Shown piece by piece: positions 42,687 to 51,530 of a stretch of 64,000 bases of DNA. Numbering within the stretch: the stretch's first letter is position 1; each line of letters starts with the position of its first letter. The stretch covers positions 4,402,001 through 4,466,000 of the forward strand of contig NZ_JAPEMU010000001.1 in the NCBI RefSeq assembly GCF_026342405.1, read 5' to 3'. Origin of the DNA: Kitasatospora sp. NBC_00240 (GTDB lineage: Bacteria; Actinomycetota; Actinomycetes; Streptomycetales; Streptomycetaceae). Both the position numbers and the translations under genes were made by a program. Below the pieces are notes generated by a model, which saw nothing but the letters and a program-made list of their open reading frames with translations, was not told the DNA's origin and made no database searches.

Positions 42687-44111
42687 ATGCTCACACGGCT
42701 TGAGGTCGACGGGTTCAAGAACCTTCTCGACCTGGCCGTCGAGCTGGGCCCCTTCACCTGCATCGCGGGCGCGAACGGCACCGGCAAGTCGAATGTCTTC
42801 GACGCCATCCAGTTCCTGAGCCTGCTGGCCGACCGTTCGTTGATGGAGGCGGCCCAGGAGGTACGGGGGACTCACGGCGAACGCCACGGCGACGCTCGGG
42901 ACCTGTTCTGGAACGGCTACGCGTCCGGGGGGCACCGGATGCGGTTCGCCGCCGAGATGATCGTGGCACCGGAGCCGACGGAGGACGACTTCGGGCGGCT
43001 CTCCGAACCGCCGACCTCCTCCTTCCTCCGGTACGAGCTGGAACTCGGGTACCAGCCGCCCGCCGGCGCCGAGAAGATCGGCCGGCTGGCCCTGCTGCAC
43101 GAAAGCCTCGGCTACATCCGCAAGGGCGACGCTCCCGCCCGCCTGCGCTTCCCCCACAGCAAGCCCCGGTTCCGGGACCCGATGATCAGGAGCAAGCGGT
43201 ACGGCACCTCCTTCATCTCGACCTCCCTGGAGGCCGGCGACCCGATCATCCGGATCCACCAGGACGGGGGCAGTCGCGGCCAGCCCCGGCCCGCCGCCGC
43301 CTCCCGGGCGCGCGCCACCGTGGTCTCGACCGTCACCTCCAGCGACGACCCGACCATCCTGGCCGCCCGACGGGAGATGCAGTCCTGGCGGCGACTCGCC
43401 CTTGAGCCTTCGGCCCTGCGGAGCTCCGACCAGTACACGGATCCGCGCTCCATCGGCTCCAACGGGCTTCACCTTCCCGGTGCGCTGTTCCGTATCGCCC
43501 TGCACGGCCCGGCGGAGGAGCAGGATCCGGCCCGGGTGTACGCGCGGGTCGCCGGGCGCCTGTCCGACCTCTCGGGTCTCCAGGTGCGCACCCTGGACGT
43601 CCAGGAGGACGACGTACGGGAGCTCCTCACCATCCGCCTGCACGAGATCGACGGCATGATCCTTCCCGCCCGGAGCCTGTCCGAGGGCACCCTTCGCTTC
43701 CTCGCGCTCTGCGTGCTGCTCGAAGACCCCGAAGTACGCGGGCTGGTCTGCATGGAGGAGCCGGAGAACGGGATCCATCCCGCCAACCTCCCCGCCATGG
43801 TCGAACTGGTCCGGGACCTCGCCGTGGACGCGGACGAGGGGCCCGGGCCGGAGAACCCCTTCCGGCAGGTGCTGATCAACACCCACTCCCCCGGAGTCGT
43901 CCAACTCGTGGACCCTGCGGACCTGCTGTTCGCCGACACCTCCGCCGTCAGAGGCCCGGACGGAAAGATCACCCGTCGGCTGCGACTGCGACCGCTCGCC
44001 GGCACCTGGCGGGCGCGGGAGTCCGCGGAGTACGTGACGAAGGGGGACATCCTGCCGTACCTGGAGACTCCCCCAGGCGCCCAGCTCACCATCGCGGGGA
44101 GCTTCGCGTGA
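42687..44111 (+). CDS. OLD-like AAA/ABC-class ATPase, candidate defence subunit A
   Basis: 474 aa SMC/RecF-type ATPase. Starts LTRLEVDGFKNLLDL, P-loop GANGTGKSN at 28-36, signature-like LSEGTLRFLALC (about 335), Walker B VCMEEPENGIHP (about 357) and H-loop LINTHSP (about 400). A long insert between P-loop and signature is predicted to be a coiled or beta-rich arm. GGAGG sits just before the ATG at 42687. The stop overlaps the next gene in GTGA. The pairing with a TOPRIM-like protein resembles OLD and PARIS-type phage defence, but the assignment to a named system is not possible here. Confidence 0.82.
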   Translation: MLTRLEVDGFKNLLDLAVELGPFTCIAGANGTGKSNVFDAIQFLSLLADRSLMEAAQEVRGTHGERHGDARDLFWNGYASGGHRMRFAAEMIVAPEPTEDDFGRLSEPPTSSFLRYELELGYQPPAGAEKIGRLALLHESLGYIRKGDAPARLRFPHSKPRFRDPMIRSKRYGTSFISTSLEAGDPIIRIHQDGGSRGQPRPAAASRARATVVSTVTSSDDPTILAARREMQSWRRLALEPSALRSSDQYTDPRSIGSNGLHLPGALFRIALHGPAEEQDPARVYARVAGRLSDLSGLQVRTLDVQEDDVRELLTIRLHEIDGMILPARSLSEGTLRFLALCVLLEDPEVRGLVCMEEPENGIHPANLPAMVELVRDLAVDADEGPGPENPFRQVLINTHSPGVVQLVDPADLLFADTSAVRGPDGKITRRLRLRPLAGTWRARESAEYVTKGDILPYLETPPGAQLTIAGSFA

Positions 44112-44737
44112 CACTGCGTGTTCTCTTCCTGGGCGAAGGCTCCAGCGACGAGGGGCTGGTGCCGCACATCGAGAGGATCGCAGCGGAACTCGACGTGCCC
44201 GTCGCGGTCAGTTCGCCCGCCCTCGACTGGATCACTCCGGCGGTCGGCCACAGCGTGGCTGACAAGTTGCGGGCGGTCCGAGGACTCAGTGACTCGTACG
44301 ACCTGGCCGTCCTGCAGCGTGATGCCGATCGCGGTCCGGACCAGGACAGACGGGACGAGATCGCCGCCGCCGTGCGCGCCGAGTGGCCCGGACTCGCTCA
44401 CATGCCGGTCGTTCCGGTCCGGATGCTGGAGGCGTGGCTGCTCCTGGACGAGCAGTCGATCCGGCAGGTGGCCGGCAATCCGAACGGGCGGATGGGCCTG
44501 CAACTGCCCCGCCCGTCGACGGTCGAGCGGATCCCCGACCCCAAACAGCAGTTGAAGGACACCCTGGCGGTGGCGAGCGGAGCCAAGGGGCGCCGCCTGG
44601 CCGAACTCCAGAAGCGATTCCCCCGCAATCGCCACCGGCTCTTCGAACTGCTCGACCAGAACGGGCCGGTGGGCCAGGTTCCGTCCTGGTGCCGGTTCGT
44701 CGCCGATCTCACCGACGCTCTCACGAACCGGCCGTAG
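44108..44737 (+). CDS. TOPRIM-like DUF4276-type protein, candidate defence subunit B
   Basis: 209 aa. VLFLGEGSSDEGLVPH places Glu10 as the TOPRIM Glu, and VLQRDADRG places the D-x-D pair at Asp72 and Asp74; RMLEAWLLLDE follows, typical of DUF4276. TOPRIM folds bind Mg2+ and cut or rejoin nucleic acid phosphodiesters. GTG start overlaps the ATPase stop by 4 nt, so the proteins are probably made in fixed ratio and form a complex. Possible role: nuclease effector released or activated by the ATPase. Confidence 0.78.
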   Translation: MTLRVLFLGEGSSDEGLVPHIERIAAELDVPVAVSSPALDWITPAVGHSVADKLRAVRGLSDSYDLAVLQRDADRGPDQDRRDEIAAAVRAEWPGLAHMPVVPVRMLEAWLLLDEQSIRQVAGNPNGRMGLQLPRPSTVERIPDPKQQLKDTLAVASGAKGRRLAELQKRFPRNRHRLFELLDQNGPVGQVPSWCRFVADLTDALTNRP

Positions 44738-44826
44738 CACCAACCCTCCACGGGGACGGGCTGCCTCCGACCCCCTGGCCGGGGCGGGCCAGGGGCCACC
44801 GGGCCCGGCGCCACCCGCGTTCGCGG

Positions 44827-45147
44827 TCAGCCGGGTATTCCCTGGTGCTTGCGGTGGCGACCGGGCCGGGGCCGGGCGGCGGGGACGGCGGTCTCGGGAG
44901 CGCGGGTCTCGGGGCCGAAATGGCCCGCCTGGCGGGCGATCCAGGCGTACTCGCTGCTGCCGTCGGGGAGTCGGCGCAGCTCCCAGCGGCCGTGGCGGGT
45001 GATCGGGGGCGGCGGGGCGGCCGGGGATTCGTCGGGGTACGGGGCGCGCAGCGTCGCGAGGACGCCGAGGGCCACCGTGACGAGTGCGAGCGCCAGGAGG
45101 GTGACCAGGGCCGCACCGATCAGGAAACTGGCCGTCCCGCTCCTCAT
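44827..45147 (-). CDS. Small membrane protein, third gene of HATPase operon
   Basis: 106 aa. N-terminal helix SFLIGAALVTLLALALVTVALGVL (about 8-31), then a soluble tail with RWELRRLPDGSSEYAWIARQ and a basic end. Its ATG overlaps the stop of the preceding 79-aa gene (ATGA). No family recognised. Confidence 0.65.
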   Translation of the reverse strand: MRSGTASFLIGAALVTLLALALVTVALGVLATLRAPYPDESPAAPPPPITRHGRWELRRLPDGSSEYAWIARQAGHFGPETRAPETAVPAARPRPGRHRKHQGIPG

Positions 45148-45383
45148 CGGTGCAGCCGGATGACGCGGGTGCCGAGATGGGCGGCGAGGGCCTGGAGGAG
45201 TTCCTCGGCCTGGTCGCGGGTGAGCGGGAGGGCGAGCTGCTCACCGGGCCCCAGGCTGATGTCGAGATCGACGGCGCAGCGGAGTTGGACGGCCGCGTCC
45301 GGAACGCGCTCGACGGTCAGGTAGGGCACGGTGGTTCGGGCCACCTGCGGCCCCTGCGGCACCAGCGGGATCAGGACCCCCAT
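45144..45383 (-). CDS. Conserved small protein (79 aa), second gene of HATPase operon
   Basis: 79 aa from ATG at 45383 with GAGGTGG upstream. Contains VQLRCAVDLDISLGPGEQLALPLTRDQAEELLQALAAHL in one short beta/alpha unit (given here in parts: LDISLGPGEQLALPL, then EELLQALAAHL). The pattern suggests a small regulatory or binding protein; no family assigned. It lies between a HATPase and a membrane protein on the same strand, coupled to the latter. Confidence 0.65.
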   Translation of the reverse strand: MGVLIPLVPQGPQVARTTVPYLTVERVPDAAVQLRCAVDLDISLGPGEQLALPLTRDQAEELLQALAAHLGTRVIRLHR

Positions 45384-45432
45384 GGTCCACCTCGGTCCGC
45401 GCGGCGGGGAGGGACAGGGCGGTGTCGGTCGG

Positions 45433-45837
45433 TCATGCGGCGGCATCCAGCTCGAACCAGATGCACTTGCCGGCCTTCCGGGGCGCGGCGCCGAAGCGGT
45501 GGGTGAGGCTGCGGACCAGGTGGAGGCCCCGGCCGGACAGCTCGTACGGGTCGGAACAGGGCCGCTCCTCGGGGAGTTCCGGGCTGTCGTCGGAGACGGA
45601 GACCCGCAGGGTGCGGTCGGCCAGCACGACCACCACCACGACCGGGGCCGGACTGCCCCCGTGCTTCCAGGCGTTGACGTACAGCTCGCAGAGGGCGAGG
45701 TCGGCGTCCTGGACCGCGTCGGGCGGCCACCCGGCCAGGGTCATCGCCTCCCGAAGTTCCTCGCGGGCGGCCGACCAGTCGGGCGGCTCGGGCGACCGGG
45801 GCGGCAGTGGCGGTTCGGGCAAGTTTCGGGCACGCAT
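45433..45837 (-). CDS. Anti-sigma-factor-type ATP-binding protein (HATPase)
   Basis: 134 aa. GHKL-type kinase fold of the RsbW/SpoIIAB class: DADLALCELYVNAWKHGG (N-box), VSVSDDSPELP (G1 region) and GRGLHLVRSLTHRFG (G2 region), ending KCIWFELD. Streptomycetes hold many such proteins, often beside XRE/DUF397 genes, where their role is anti-sigma or regulatory. ATG at 45837 has GGAGGT upstream. Divergent from an XRE regulator, supporting a linked module. Confidence 0.88.
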   Translation of the reverse strand: MRARNLPEPPLPPRSPEPPDWSAAREELREAMTLAGWPPDAVQDADLALCELYVNAWKHGGSPAPVVVVVVLADRTLRVSVSDDSPELPEERPCSDPYELSGRGLHLVRSLTHRFGAAPRKAGKCIWFELDAAA

Positions 45838-45999
45838 GGGAGACCTCCGTGCGGAATGGGGTGAGGTACGCGTCGGCGGGTTCGTCACCGTGAGCCAGGC
45901 CGGACATGGCTGCTCTTCGGTGCGGGCAGCAGGCGCCTACTGCCATGGGATCAAGCGTTACTGACGATCCGTCTGATCAACCAAAATGACCGTATCGCA

Positions 46000-46050
46000 C
46001 GTTCATGGTAAATTTTCCATGGATCGGAGATGTTCCCCCGTTCGTGGTAA
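46000..46050. promoter_or_regulatory. Repeated operator-like motif in HATPase/XRE divergent promoter
   Basis: CGTTCATGGTAA (46000-46011) and CGTTCGTGGTAA (46039-46050) are direct repeats 39 nt apart. The first overlaps an inverted repeat CATGG-taaatttt-CCATG (46004-46021). The surrounding 283-nt gap is unusually AT-rich. These are good candidates for binding by the XRE regulator. Confidence 0.5.
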
Positions 46051-46120
46051 TTCCGCCTCAGATGGACCGCCGTCCGGCCAACGCGGCAGACTGGGGCCAC
46101 CCTTGCCCCGGAAGGAACCC

Positions 46121-46984
46121 ATGGCCCGGACGAACCCCACACTCCGTCAGCGCAGGCTGGGCTCGGAGCTGCGAAGGATGCGCGAGCAGGCAGGCTTCGG
46201 AGGCAGTCAGCTCGGCCGCGCCGTCGGGATGAACCCCGCCCAGGTGACACAGATGGAGTCGGGGAAGATCGGCATCAGCGTGGAGCGTCTGCGGACGATC
46301 GCCGCAACGTGCATGTGCGTCAACGAGCCGTTGATCAACGCCCTGGCCGACATCATCACCGCCCGCGAAAAGCCCGGCTGGTGGGAGGAGTACCGCGACA
46401 CCCTCGCCACGGACTTCGTCGAGGTCGCGGAGCTCGAAGGGCACGCGCGCAGGCTCGCCACCTACACGATCACGTTCGTTCCAGGCCTGCTGCAGACCGG
46501 CGCCTACGCATCTGCCGTGTTCGGCCATGCATTCCCGCCCTTGCCCCGACATGAGGTCGACCTCCGGACGGCCTTCAGGATGCAGCGACAGCGAGTCGTC
46601 AGGTCCGGGCGAATCCATTACTCCGCCTTCATCCACGAGGCAGCTCTGCGGATGCAGTTCAGCGGGCCGAAGGTGCTCACCGAACAGCTCGATGCCCTCA
46701 TCGAGGATTCGGAGCGGCCGACCATCTCGCTGCGCGTGGTGCCGTTCGCCATCGACGCCGTCCCCAGCCCGATCGAGAACTTCACCTTCGCCGAAGGCCC
46801 CGTGCCGGAGTTGGACACCGCCCAGACTGATACCGGGCCGGGCTGCCAACTTTTCGACGCACCGGCCCATATGGCGAGGTTCCGAGCCATCCTCGCCCAG
46901 ATGGCGTCGACCGCTCTGCCCGAGGAGGAGTCCCGGGACTTCATCCGATCGATCCAGAAGGAAATGGGACGCGAACATGGGTAG
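46121..46984 (+). CDS. XRE-family regulator with DUF5753 domain
   Basis: 287 aa. N-terminal HTH (LGSELRRMREQAGFGGSQLG, then VGMNPAQVTQMESGKIGIS), then a DUF5753 domain (about 90-275) with VPGLLQTGAYASAV and HEAALRMQFSGPKVLTEQLD. ATG at 46121 follows GGAAGGAACCC. The downstream DUF397 gene overlaps by 8 nt. This pair is the well-known WhiJ-like arrangement of streptomycetes, where the DUF397 protein binds or tunes the HTH protein. Targets here are unknown; the repeats upstream suggest autoregulation. Confidence 0.9.
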   Translation: MARTNPTLRQRRLGSELRRMREQAGFGGSQLGRAVGMNPAQVTQMESGKIGISVERLRTIAATCMCVNEPLINALADIITAREKPGWWEEYRDTLATDFVEVAELEGHARRLATYTITFVPGLLQTGAYASAVFGHAFPPLPRHEVDLRTAFRMQRQRVVRSGRIHYSAFIHEAALRMQFSGPKVLTEQLDALIEDSERPTISLRVVPFAIDAVPSPIENFTFAEGPVPELDTAQTDTGPGCQLFDAPAHMARFRAILAQMASTALPEEESRDFIRSIQKEMGREHG

Positions 46985-47180
46985 CTCCGAGTGGCAGAAA
47001 TCCAGCTACTCCGGTGCGAACAATGACTGCGTGGAGGTCCGCACCGTCGAGGGGGTGATCGAACTCCGCGAGTCCGACGACGGCGACATAGTCGTCCGCA
47101 CCACCCGCGCCAAGTTCGCCAAGTTCCTCCAGGGCGTCAAGGCTGGCGAGTTCGACCACCACGCCGACTTCGGCGCCTGA
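46977..47180 (+). CDS. DUF397 protein
   Basis: 67 aa with the signature WQKSSYSGANNDCVEV and ELRESDDGDIVVRTT of DUF397. It overlaps the XRE gene by 8 nt and is predicted to partner it. Usual length for the family is 60-80 aa. Confidence 0.92.
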   Translation: MGSSEWQKSSYSGANNDCVEVRTVEGVIELRESDDGDIVVRTTRAKFAKFLQGVKAGEFDHHADFGA

Positions 47181-47332
47181 TCACAGCGGCCCACCGCCGC
47201 GGCCCGTCACCCGATCGGGCGACCGCCGGGCGAGTCCGTCACGCCTACAGACGTCTCACCGCAAGGATCGTCCGTGTGCGCTCCGGCCGGAGCAGTGCAC
47301 CGACGACTTCCCCACCCGAGGAGACAGCTTTC

Positions 47333-47767
47333 ATGGCAGCACCGATCCCCAACGGCCCCTACGGAATCGCCAAGCGCGGCGAGCAGTTGCTGACGCTCCA
47401 GGACTCGAAGGCCCCCGCCGTCGTCCTGCCGCCGACCGGTCAGCCCGGTGAGCAGGAGTGGCACGTCGAGGGCCTCTCCAACGGCAACGTCACCATCAAG
47501 AACCTGCGGCACGAGACGTACCTCAGCTTCGACGGCGTGCCCGAGATCAACAAGATGCTCCGCGGCTCCTCGCAGGCCACCGAGTGGCAGCTCCGGCAGT
47601 CCGCCGAGCCGTTCACCTTCCATGTCGTCGTCCCCGGCGGCCCGGTCGACGGCGTCGAGCTGGCGGTGGACCTCAGCCTGCTCCGGATCTTCCCCCCGAT
47701 GACGGCGCTGCGGCCGTTGGAGCCGGGGCAGCTCAACCAGGCGTGGCGCTTCCAGTTCCACGAGTAG
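47333..47767 (+). CDS. Probable I66-type serine protease inhibitor (beta-trefoil)
   Basis: 144 aa with no signal peptide. The sequence GPYGIAKRGEQLLTL, QEWHVEGLSNGNVTIKN, TEWQLRQSAEPFTFHV and NQAWRFQFHE shows three trefoil-like repeats, resembling the I66 inhibitor family first known from basidiomycete fungi and present in some streptomycetes. Being cytoplasmic, it might protect intracellular proteins. GAGGAGACAG lies before the ATG. A ricin-type lectin-like trefoil is an alternative. Confidence 0.55.
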   Translation: MAAPIPNGPYGIAKRGEQLLTLQDSKAPAVVLPPTGQPGEQEWHVEGLSNGNVTIKNLRHETYLSFDGVPEINKMLRGSSQATEWQLRQSAEPFTFHVVVPGGPVDGVELAVDLSLLRIFPPMTALRPLEPGQLNQAWRFQFHE

Positions 47768-47861
47768 GACTCACCCGTACCCCCTCCGCCAGGGCCAGGG
47801 CGGCATCACCGGCCAGGCCGGCGGTGCCGCCCGTCGTCCGCACCGCCGGGGGCCGGATCGC

Positions 47862-48737
47862 TCACTGCCCGCGCCGCCGCATCGTCACCACCAGCAGGTA
47901 CGCGGCGGAGAGGACCGCCGCCAGCCTCAGCACCCCCGGCGCCGCGCCCCAGAGTTGCTCGCCCGGTTGCAGGGCCGGGCCCCACTTTCCCTGGCCCCGG
48001 CCCCAGAACCAGAGCACCAGCCCGGTGACGGCCAGCAACGGGATCCCCAGCACGGCGAACTTCCGGCTGCGGTCCCCGAGTCCGCGGGAGAGGTAGGCCA
48101 GCGCCCAGCCCACCAGCATCACCAGCACCGTCCTGGTCACCGCGCCGCCCACCAGCAGGGCCGAGGCGAGCAGCAGCAGCGGTGCCGGCCGGCGGCCGGC
48201 CATCAGGCCGGGTCGGGCGGCCGGTGCGGTGCCGTCCTGGGCCGCCTGCTCCTTGGCCGCCTTGCGTGCGGCGCGCCCCCGGCCGGCCGGGGGCGCGGCA
48301 GTCGCCTGCTCCCCGCTCGCCTTCCCCGCCGCGCCGTCCTTCGCCGCAGCCGCACCGGCCGCGCCCGGTGCCGCGTCGCCGTCCCGGGGTTCCGGCACGG
48401 TCGCGGCCTCGGGCTCGTCGACGGCCGAGAAGTCGATGTGCACGGCGTCCCAGTCGGCGAACCCACCGCCGGCCTGCCACTGCACCCCGCCCCGGCGGGC
48501 CGACGGACCGGCGGACGCCGGCGAGGGCGGCGATGAGGGTGACGAGGGTGACGGCGAGGACGACGGCGGCGAGGGCACCCGCGCGGCCGGTGGATCCGCC
48601 GGGGGCGCGGGAGCCGGGACGGCAGCGGCCGGCGGCAGGTACACGCCCTCGACCGGCTCCTCCGGCCCCTCCGGCGCCCGCTCGCCACCGTCGCCCCGCC
48701 GCGGCCCGTTCAGCCGCCACCACTCGCCGTCCACCAT
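47862..48737 (-). CDS. Hypothetical membrane protein with low-complexity head
   Basis: 291 aa. MVDGEWWRLNGPRR is a distinctive start, followed by some 160 residues rich in Pro, Ala and Ser, then three helices (LLLLASALLVGGAVTRTVLVMLVGWALAYL, in two passes, and FAVLGIPLLAVTGLVLWFWG), and LAAVLSAAYLLVVTMRR at the end. Streptomycete-specific; no function assigned. Divergent from the helicase-associated gene. Confidence 0.7.
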   Translation of the reverse strand: MVDGEWWRLNGPRRGDGGERAPEGPEEPVEGVYLPPAAAVPAPAPPADPPAARVPSPPSSSPSPSSPSSPPSPASAGPSARRGGVQWQAGGGFADWDAVHIDFSAVDEPEAATVPEPRDGDAAPGAAGAAAAKDGAAGKASGEQATAAPPAGRGRAARKAAKEQAAQDGTAPAARPGLMAGRRPAPLLLLASALLVGGAVTRTVLVMLVGWALAYLSRGLGDRSRKFAVLGIPLLAVTGLVLWFWGRGQGKWGPALQPGEQLWGAAPGVLRLAAVLSAAYLLVVTMRRRGQ

Positions 48738-48871
48738 CGCCCACCACCCCGGTCACCCGCCTGATCCCGCCCACCGCGACGCTACCCACCCGGCGCCTCC
48801 CACCACCACCCGCCAAGACCCCGGGCTCCCGACGCCGCCACCCCCGCCCGAAGCCGACTAACCTAGGCCGG

Positions 48872-51418
48872 ATGACCGCACAGCAGGGCGAACAACGCCC
48901 CGGAGCCGCCGCCGCAGGCCCGCGCACCCTCGCCGAGGAGCTCCGCAGCCGCCCCGACGTGGCCCTCGCCGCCCTGCTCCGGTCCCGTCCCGACCTGCTC
49001 AACCCGGTGCCGGGCGACCTCACCCAGCTTTCCGCCCGGCTCTCCTCCCGGGCCTCCGCCCTGCGCGCCCTGGAGCGCCTGGACCGCTTCACCCTGCAGG
49101 CCGCCGAGGCCCTGGCCGCCCTCCCCGACGGCAGCCCGCTGACCGCCGTACGGAACCTGCTCACCGGTCCGGCCCGGGTCAGGCCCCACCCCGGCGCCAC
49201 CCCGCTCGGCCCGGCCGAACGCGCCGCCGTCACCGAAGCCCTCCCCGGCGCCCTGGCCACCCTGCGCGAGCGGGCCCTGCTCTGGGGCCCCGACACGGCG
49301 CTGCACCTGGTGATCGCGGCCCGCGAGGCGCTGGCGCCCAGCGCCGCCAACCCCGGCCGGACCGGCCTCGGGCCGACCCTCGCCGAGGCCACCGTCGGGA
49401 TGTCACCGGCCCGGCTCCAGCAGTTGCTGGCCTCGGCCGGACTGCCGCCGACCCCCGACCCGGTCACCGCCGTGGCGGCGCTGGCCGCCCTGCTGGCCGA
49501 CCGCAAGCGCTGCGCCGCACTGCTCGACCAGGCGCCGGAGCCCTCGCTGCGCCTGCTGGACCGGCTGGTCTGGGGGCCGCCCAACGGCACCGTCCCGGAC
49601 GCCACCCGGCCGGTCACCGCCGAGGACGCCCGCAGCCCCGTCGAGTGGCTGATCGCCCGCGGCCTGCTGCTGCCCTCCTCGCCCGGCAGCGTCGTGCTGC
49701 CCCGCGAGCTGGCCCTGCACCTGCGCGGCGGCCGCAGCCACCGCAGCGTGGAGCCCGTCCCGCCGGCGGCGCTCGCGGGGCCCGCCGTCCGCGATCCACA
49801 GGCTGTGGACAGCGCGGCGGCCGGCCAGGCCCACACCGCCGTGACCACCGTCGAGGAGCTGCTGGACCTCTGGGGCCTGCAGCCGCCCGCCACCCTGCGG
49901 GCCGGCGGCGTCGGCGTCCGCGACCTCAAGCGCGCCGCGCAGGCCCTCGACAGCAGCGAGCCGGTCACCGCGTTCTGGCTGGAACTCGCCTACGGCGCCG
50001 GGCTGCTGGCCCCCGACGGCGAGGCCGACGAACGCTGGGCCCCGACCCCCGCCTACGACACCTGGCTCCAGCAGCCCACCGCCGAGCGCTGGGCCCTGCT
50101 CGCCCGCACCTGGCTCGCCGGCACCCGGGTCGCCGCCCTCACCGGCACCCCGGACGGCAAGGGCAAGGCCCGGGCCGCGCTCGGCCCCGAACTCGACCGC
50201 ACCCTGGCGCCGACCGTGCGCCGCGCCGCCCTCACCGCGCTGGCCGGCCTGCCGCCGGGCTCCACCTCCACCGCCGAAGGCCTGCTCCCCGCCATGCGCT
50301 GGCACCGCCCGCTGCGCGGCGGCCCGGCCACCGCCGAGGGCCGCGACCTGCGCGACGAACTCACCGACTGGACCCTCACCGAGGCCGAGCAGCTCGGCGT
50401 CACCGGCCGCGGCGCCCTGTCCTCGCAGGCCCGCGCCCTGCTGGAGGGCCGGGACGCGGCCGCCGTGCTGGCCCCGCTGCTCCCCCGCCCGCTGGACCAC
50501 GTGATCCTCCAGCCGGACCTCACCGCCATCGCCCCGGGCCCGCTGCTCGCCCCGCTCGCCCAGGCCCTCGCCCTCTGCGCCGACGTGGAGTCCAAGGGCG
50601 GCGCGACGGTCTACCGCTTCACCACCGAGTCCGTCCGGCGGGCCCTGGACGCCGGGCGCAGCGCCGCCGACCTGCACGCCTTCCTGGAGCAGCACTCCCG
50701 CACGCCCGTCCCGCAGCCGCTCAGCTACCTGGTCGACGACGTGGCCCGCCGGCACGGCGTGCTGCGGGTCGGCGCCGCCTCCTCGTACCTGCGCTGCGAC
50801 GACCCGGCGCTGCTCGCCGAGGTGCTGGCCGACCGCCGCTCCGCCGACCTGCGGCTGCGGCTGCTGGCACCCACCGTGCTGGCCGCCCAGGCGGGCCCCG
50901 AGGCGCTGCTGACCGCCCTGCGCCAGATGGGCTACGCGCCGGCCGCCGAGTCGGCCGAGGGCGACGTGCTGATCTCCCGCCCGGGCAGCCACCGCACCCC
51001 GCCGCGCACCGCGCCCACCCCCGTGCCGGACGGCCCGCCCGTCCCGGACGACGCGCTGCTCGGCGCGGCGGTCAAGGCCGTCCGGGCCGGCGACCGGGCG
51101 GCCACCGCCGTCCGCCGGGAGACCGTCACCGGCCCGGCCGCCACCCCGCACCAGGACGGCCCGGCCCGCACCGACACCCGGCAGCTGCCCCGCTCGCAGG
51201 CGGCGGACACGCTGGCCGCGCTGCAGACGGCGGTGCTGCTCGGCGAGCGGATGTGGATCGGCTACATCAACGCCGAGGGCCTGGCCTCCCAGCGGGTGAT
51301 CGACCCGGTGAAGGTGGAGGGCGGCTTCGTCACGGCCTTCGACCACCACTCGGACGAGCTGCGGACCTTCGCCCTGCACCGGATCACCGGCGTCGCCGAG
51401 CTGGAGGACACCGCCTGA
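48872..51418 (+). CDS. Helicase-associated (XPB-linked) domain protein
   Basis: 848 aa. Leu/Ala-rich helical repeats, then a C-terminal region with PLLPRPLDHVILQPDLTAIAPGPLL and a WYL-like end (AALQTAVLLGERMWIGYIN, VEGGFVTAFDHHSDELRTF). The family is the helicase C-terminal/associated protein found next to XPB helicase in actinobacteria, as with Rv0862c and Rv0861c. Here XPB lies 4.4 kb downstream in the same direction with other genes between. No helicase motifs of its own. ATG at 48872. Confidence 0.82.
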   Translation: MTAQQGEQRPGAAAAGPRTLAEELRSRPDVALAALLRSRPDLLNPVPGDLTQLSARLSSRASALRALERLDRFTLQAAEALAALPDGSPLTAVRNLLTGPARVRPHPGATPLGPAERAAVTEALPGALATLRERALLWGPDTALHLVIAAREALAPSAANPGRTGLGPTLAEATVGMSPARLQQLLASAGLPPTPDPVTAVAALAALLADRKRCAALLDQAPEPSLRLLDRLVWGPPNGTVPDATRPVTAEDARSPVEWLIARGLLLPSSPGSVVLPRELALHLRGGRSHRSVEPVPPAALAGPAVRDPQAVDSAAAGQAHTAVTTVEELLDLWGLQPPATLRAGGVGVRDLKRAAQALDSSEPVTAFWLELAYGAGLLAPDGEADERWAPTPAYDTWLQQPTAERWALLARTWLAGTRVAALTGTPDGKGKARAALGPELDRTLAPTVRRAALTALAGLPPGSTSTAEGLLPAMRWHRPLRGGPATAEGRDLRDELTDWTLTEAEQLGVTGRGALSSQARALLEGRDAAAVLAPLLPRPLDHVILQPDLTAIAPGPLLAPLAQALALCADVESKGGATVYRFTTESVRRALDAGRSAADLHAFLEQHSRTPVPQPLSYLVDDVARRHGVLRVGAASSYLRCDDPALLAEVLADRRSADLRLRLLAPTVLAAQAGPEALLTALRQMGYAPAAESAEGDVLISRPGSHRTPPRTAPTPVPDGPPVPDDALLGAAVKAVRAGDRAATAVRRETVTGPAATPHQDGPARTDTRQLPRSQAADTLAALQTAVLLGERMWIGYINAEGLASQRVIDPVKVEGGFVTAFDHHSDELRTFALHRITGVAELEDTA

Positions 51419-51530
51419 GCCCGGCCGCCCCGCATCTCCCGGACCGCGCGGCGTCTCCCCCGGTTGACGTCGCCCCCGCCCCGGCGTAGTCCGGAAGGAC
51501 GGGGTACCGGGGGGATCCGGGAAGGGAGTC

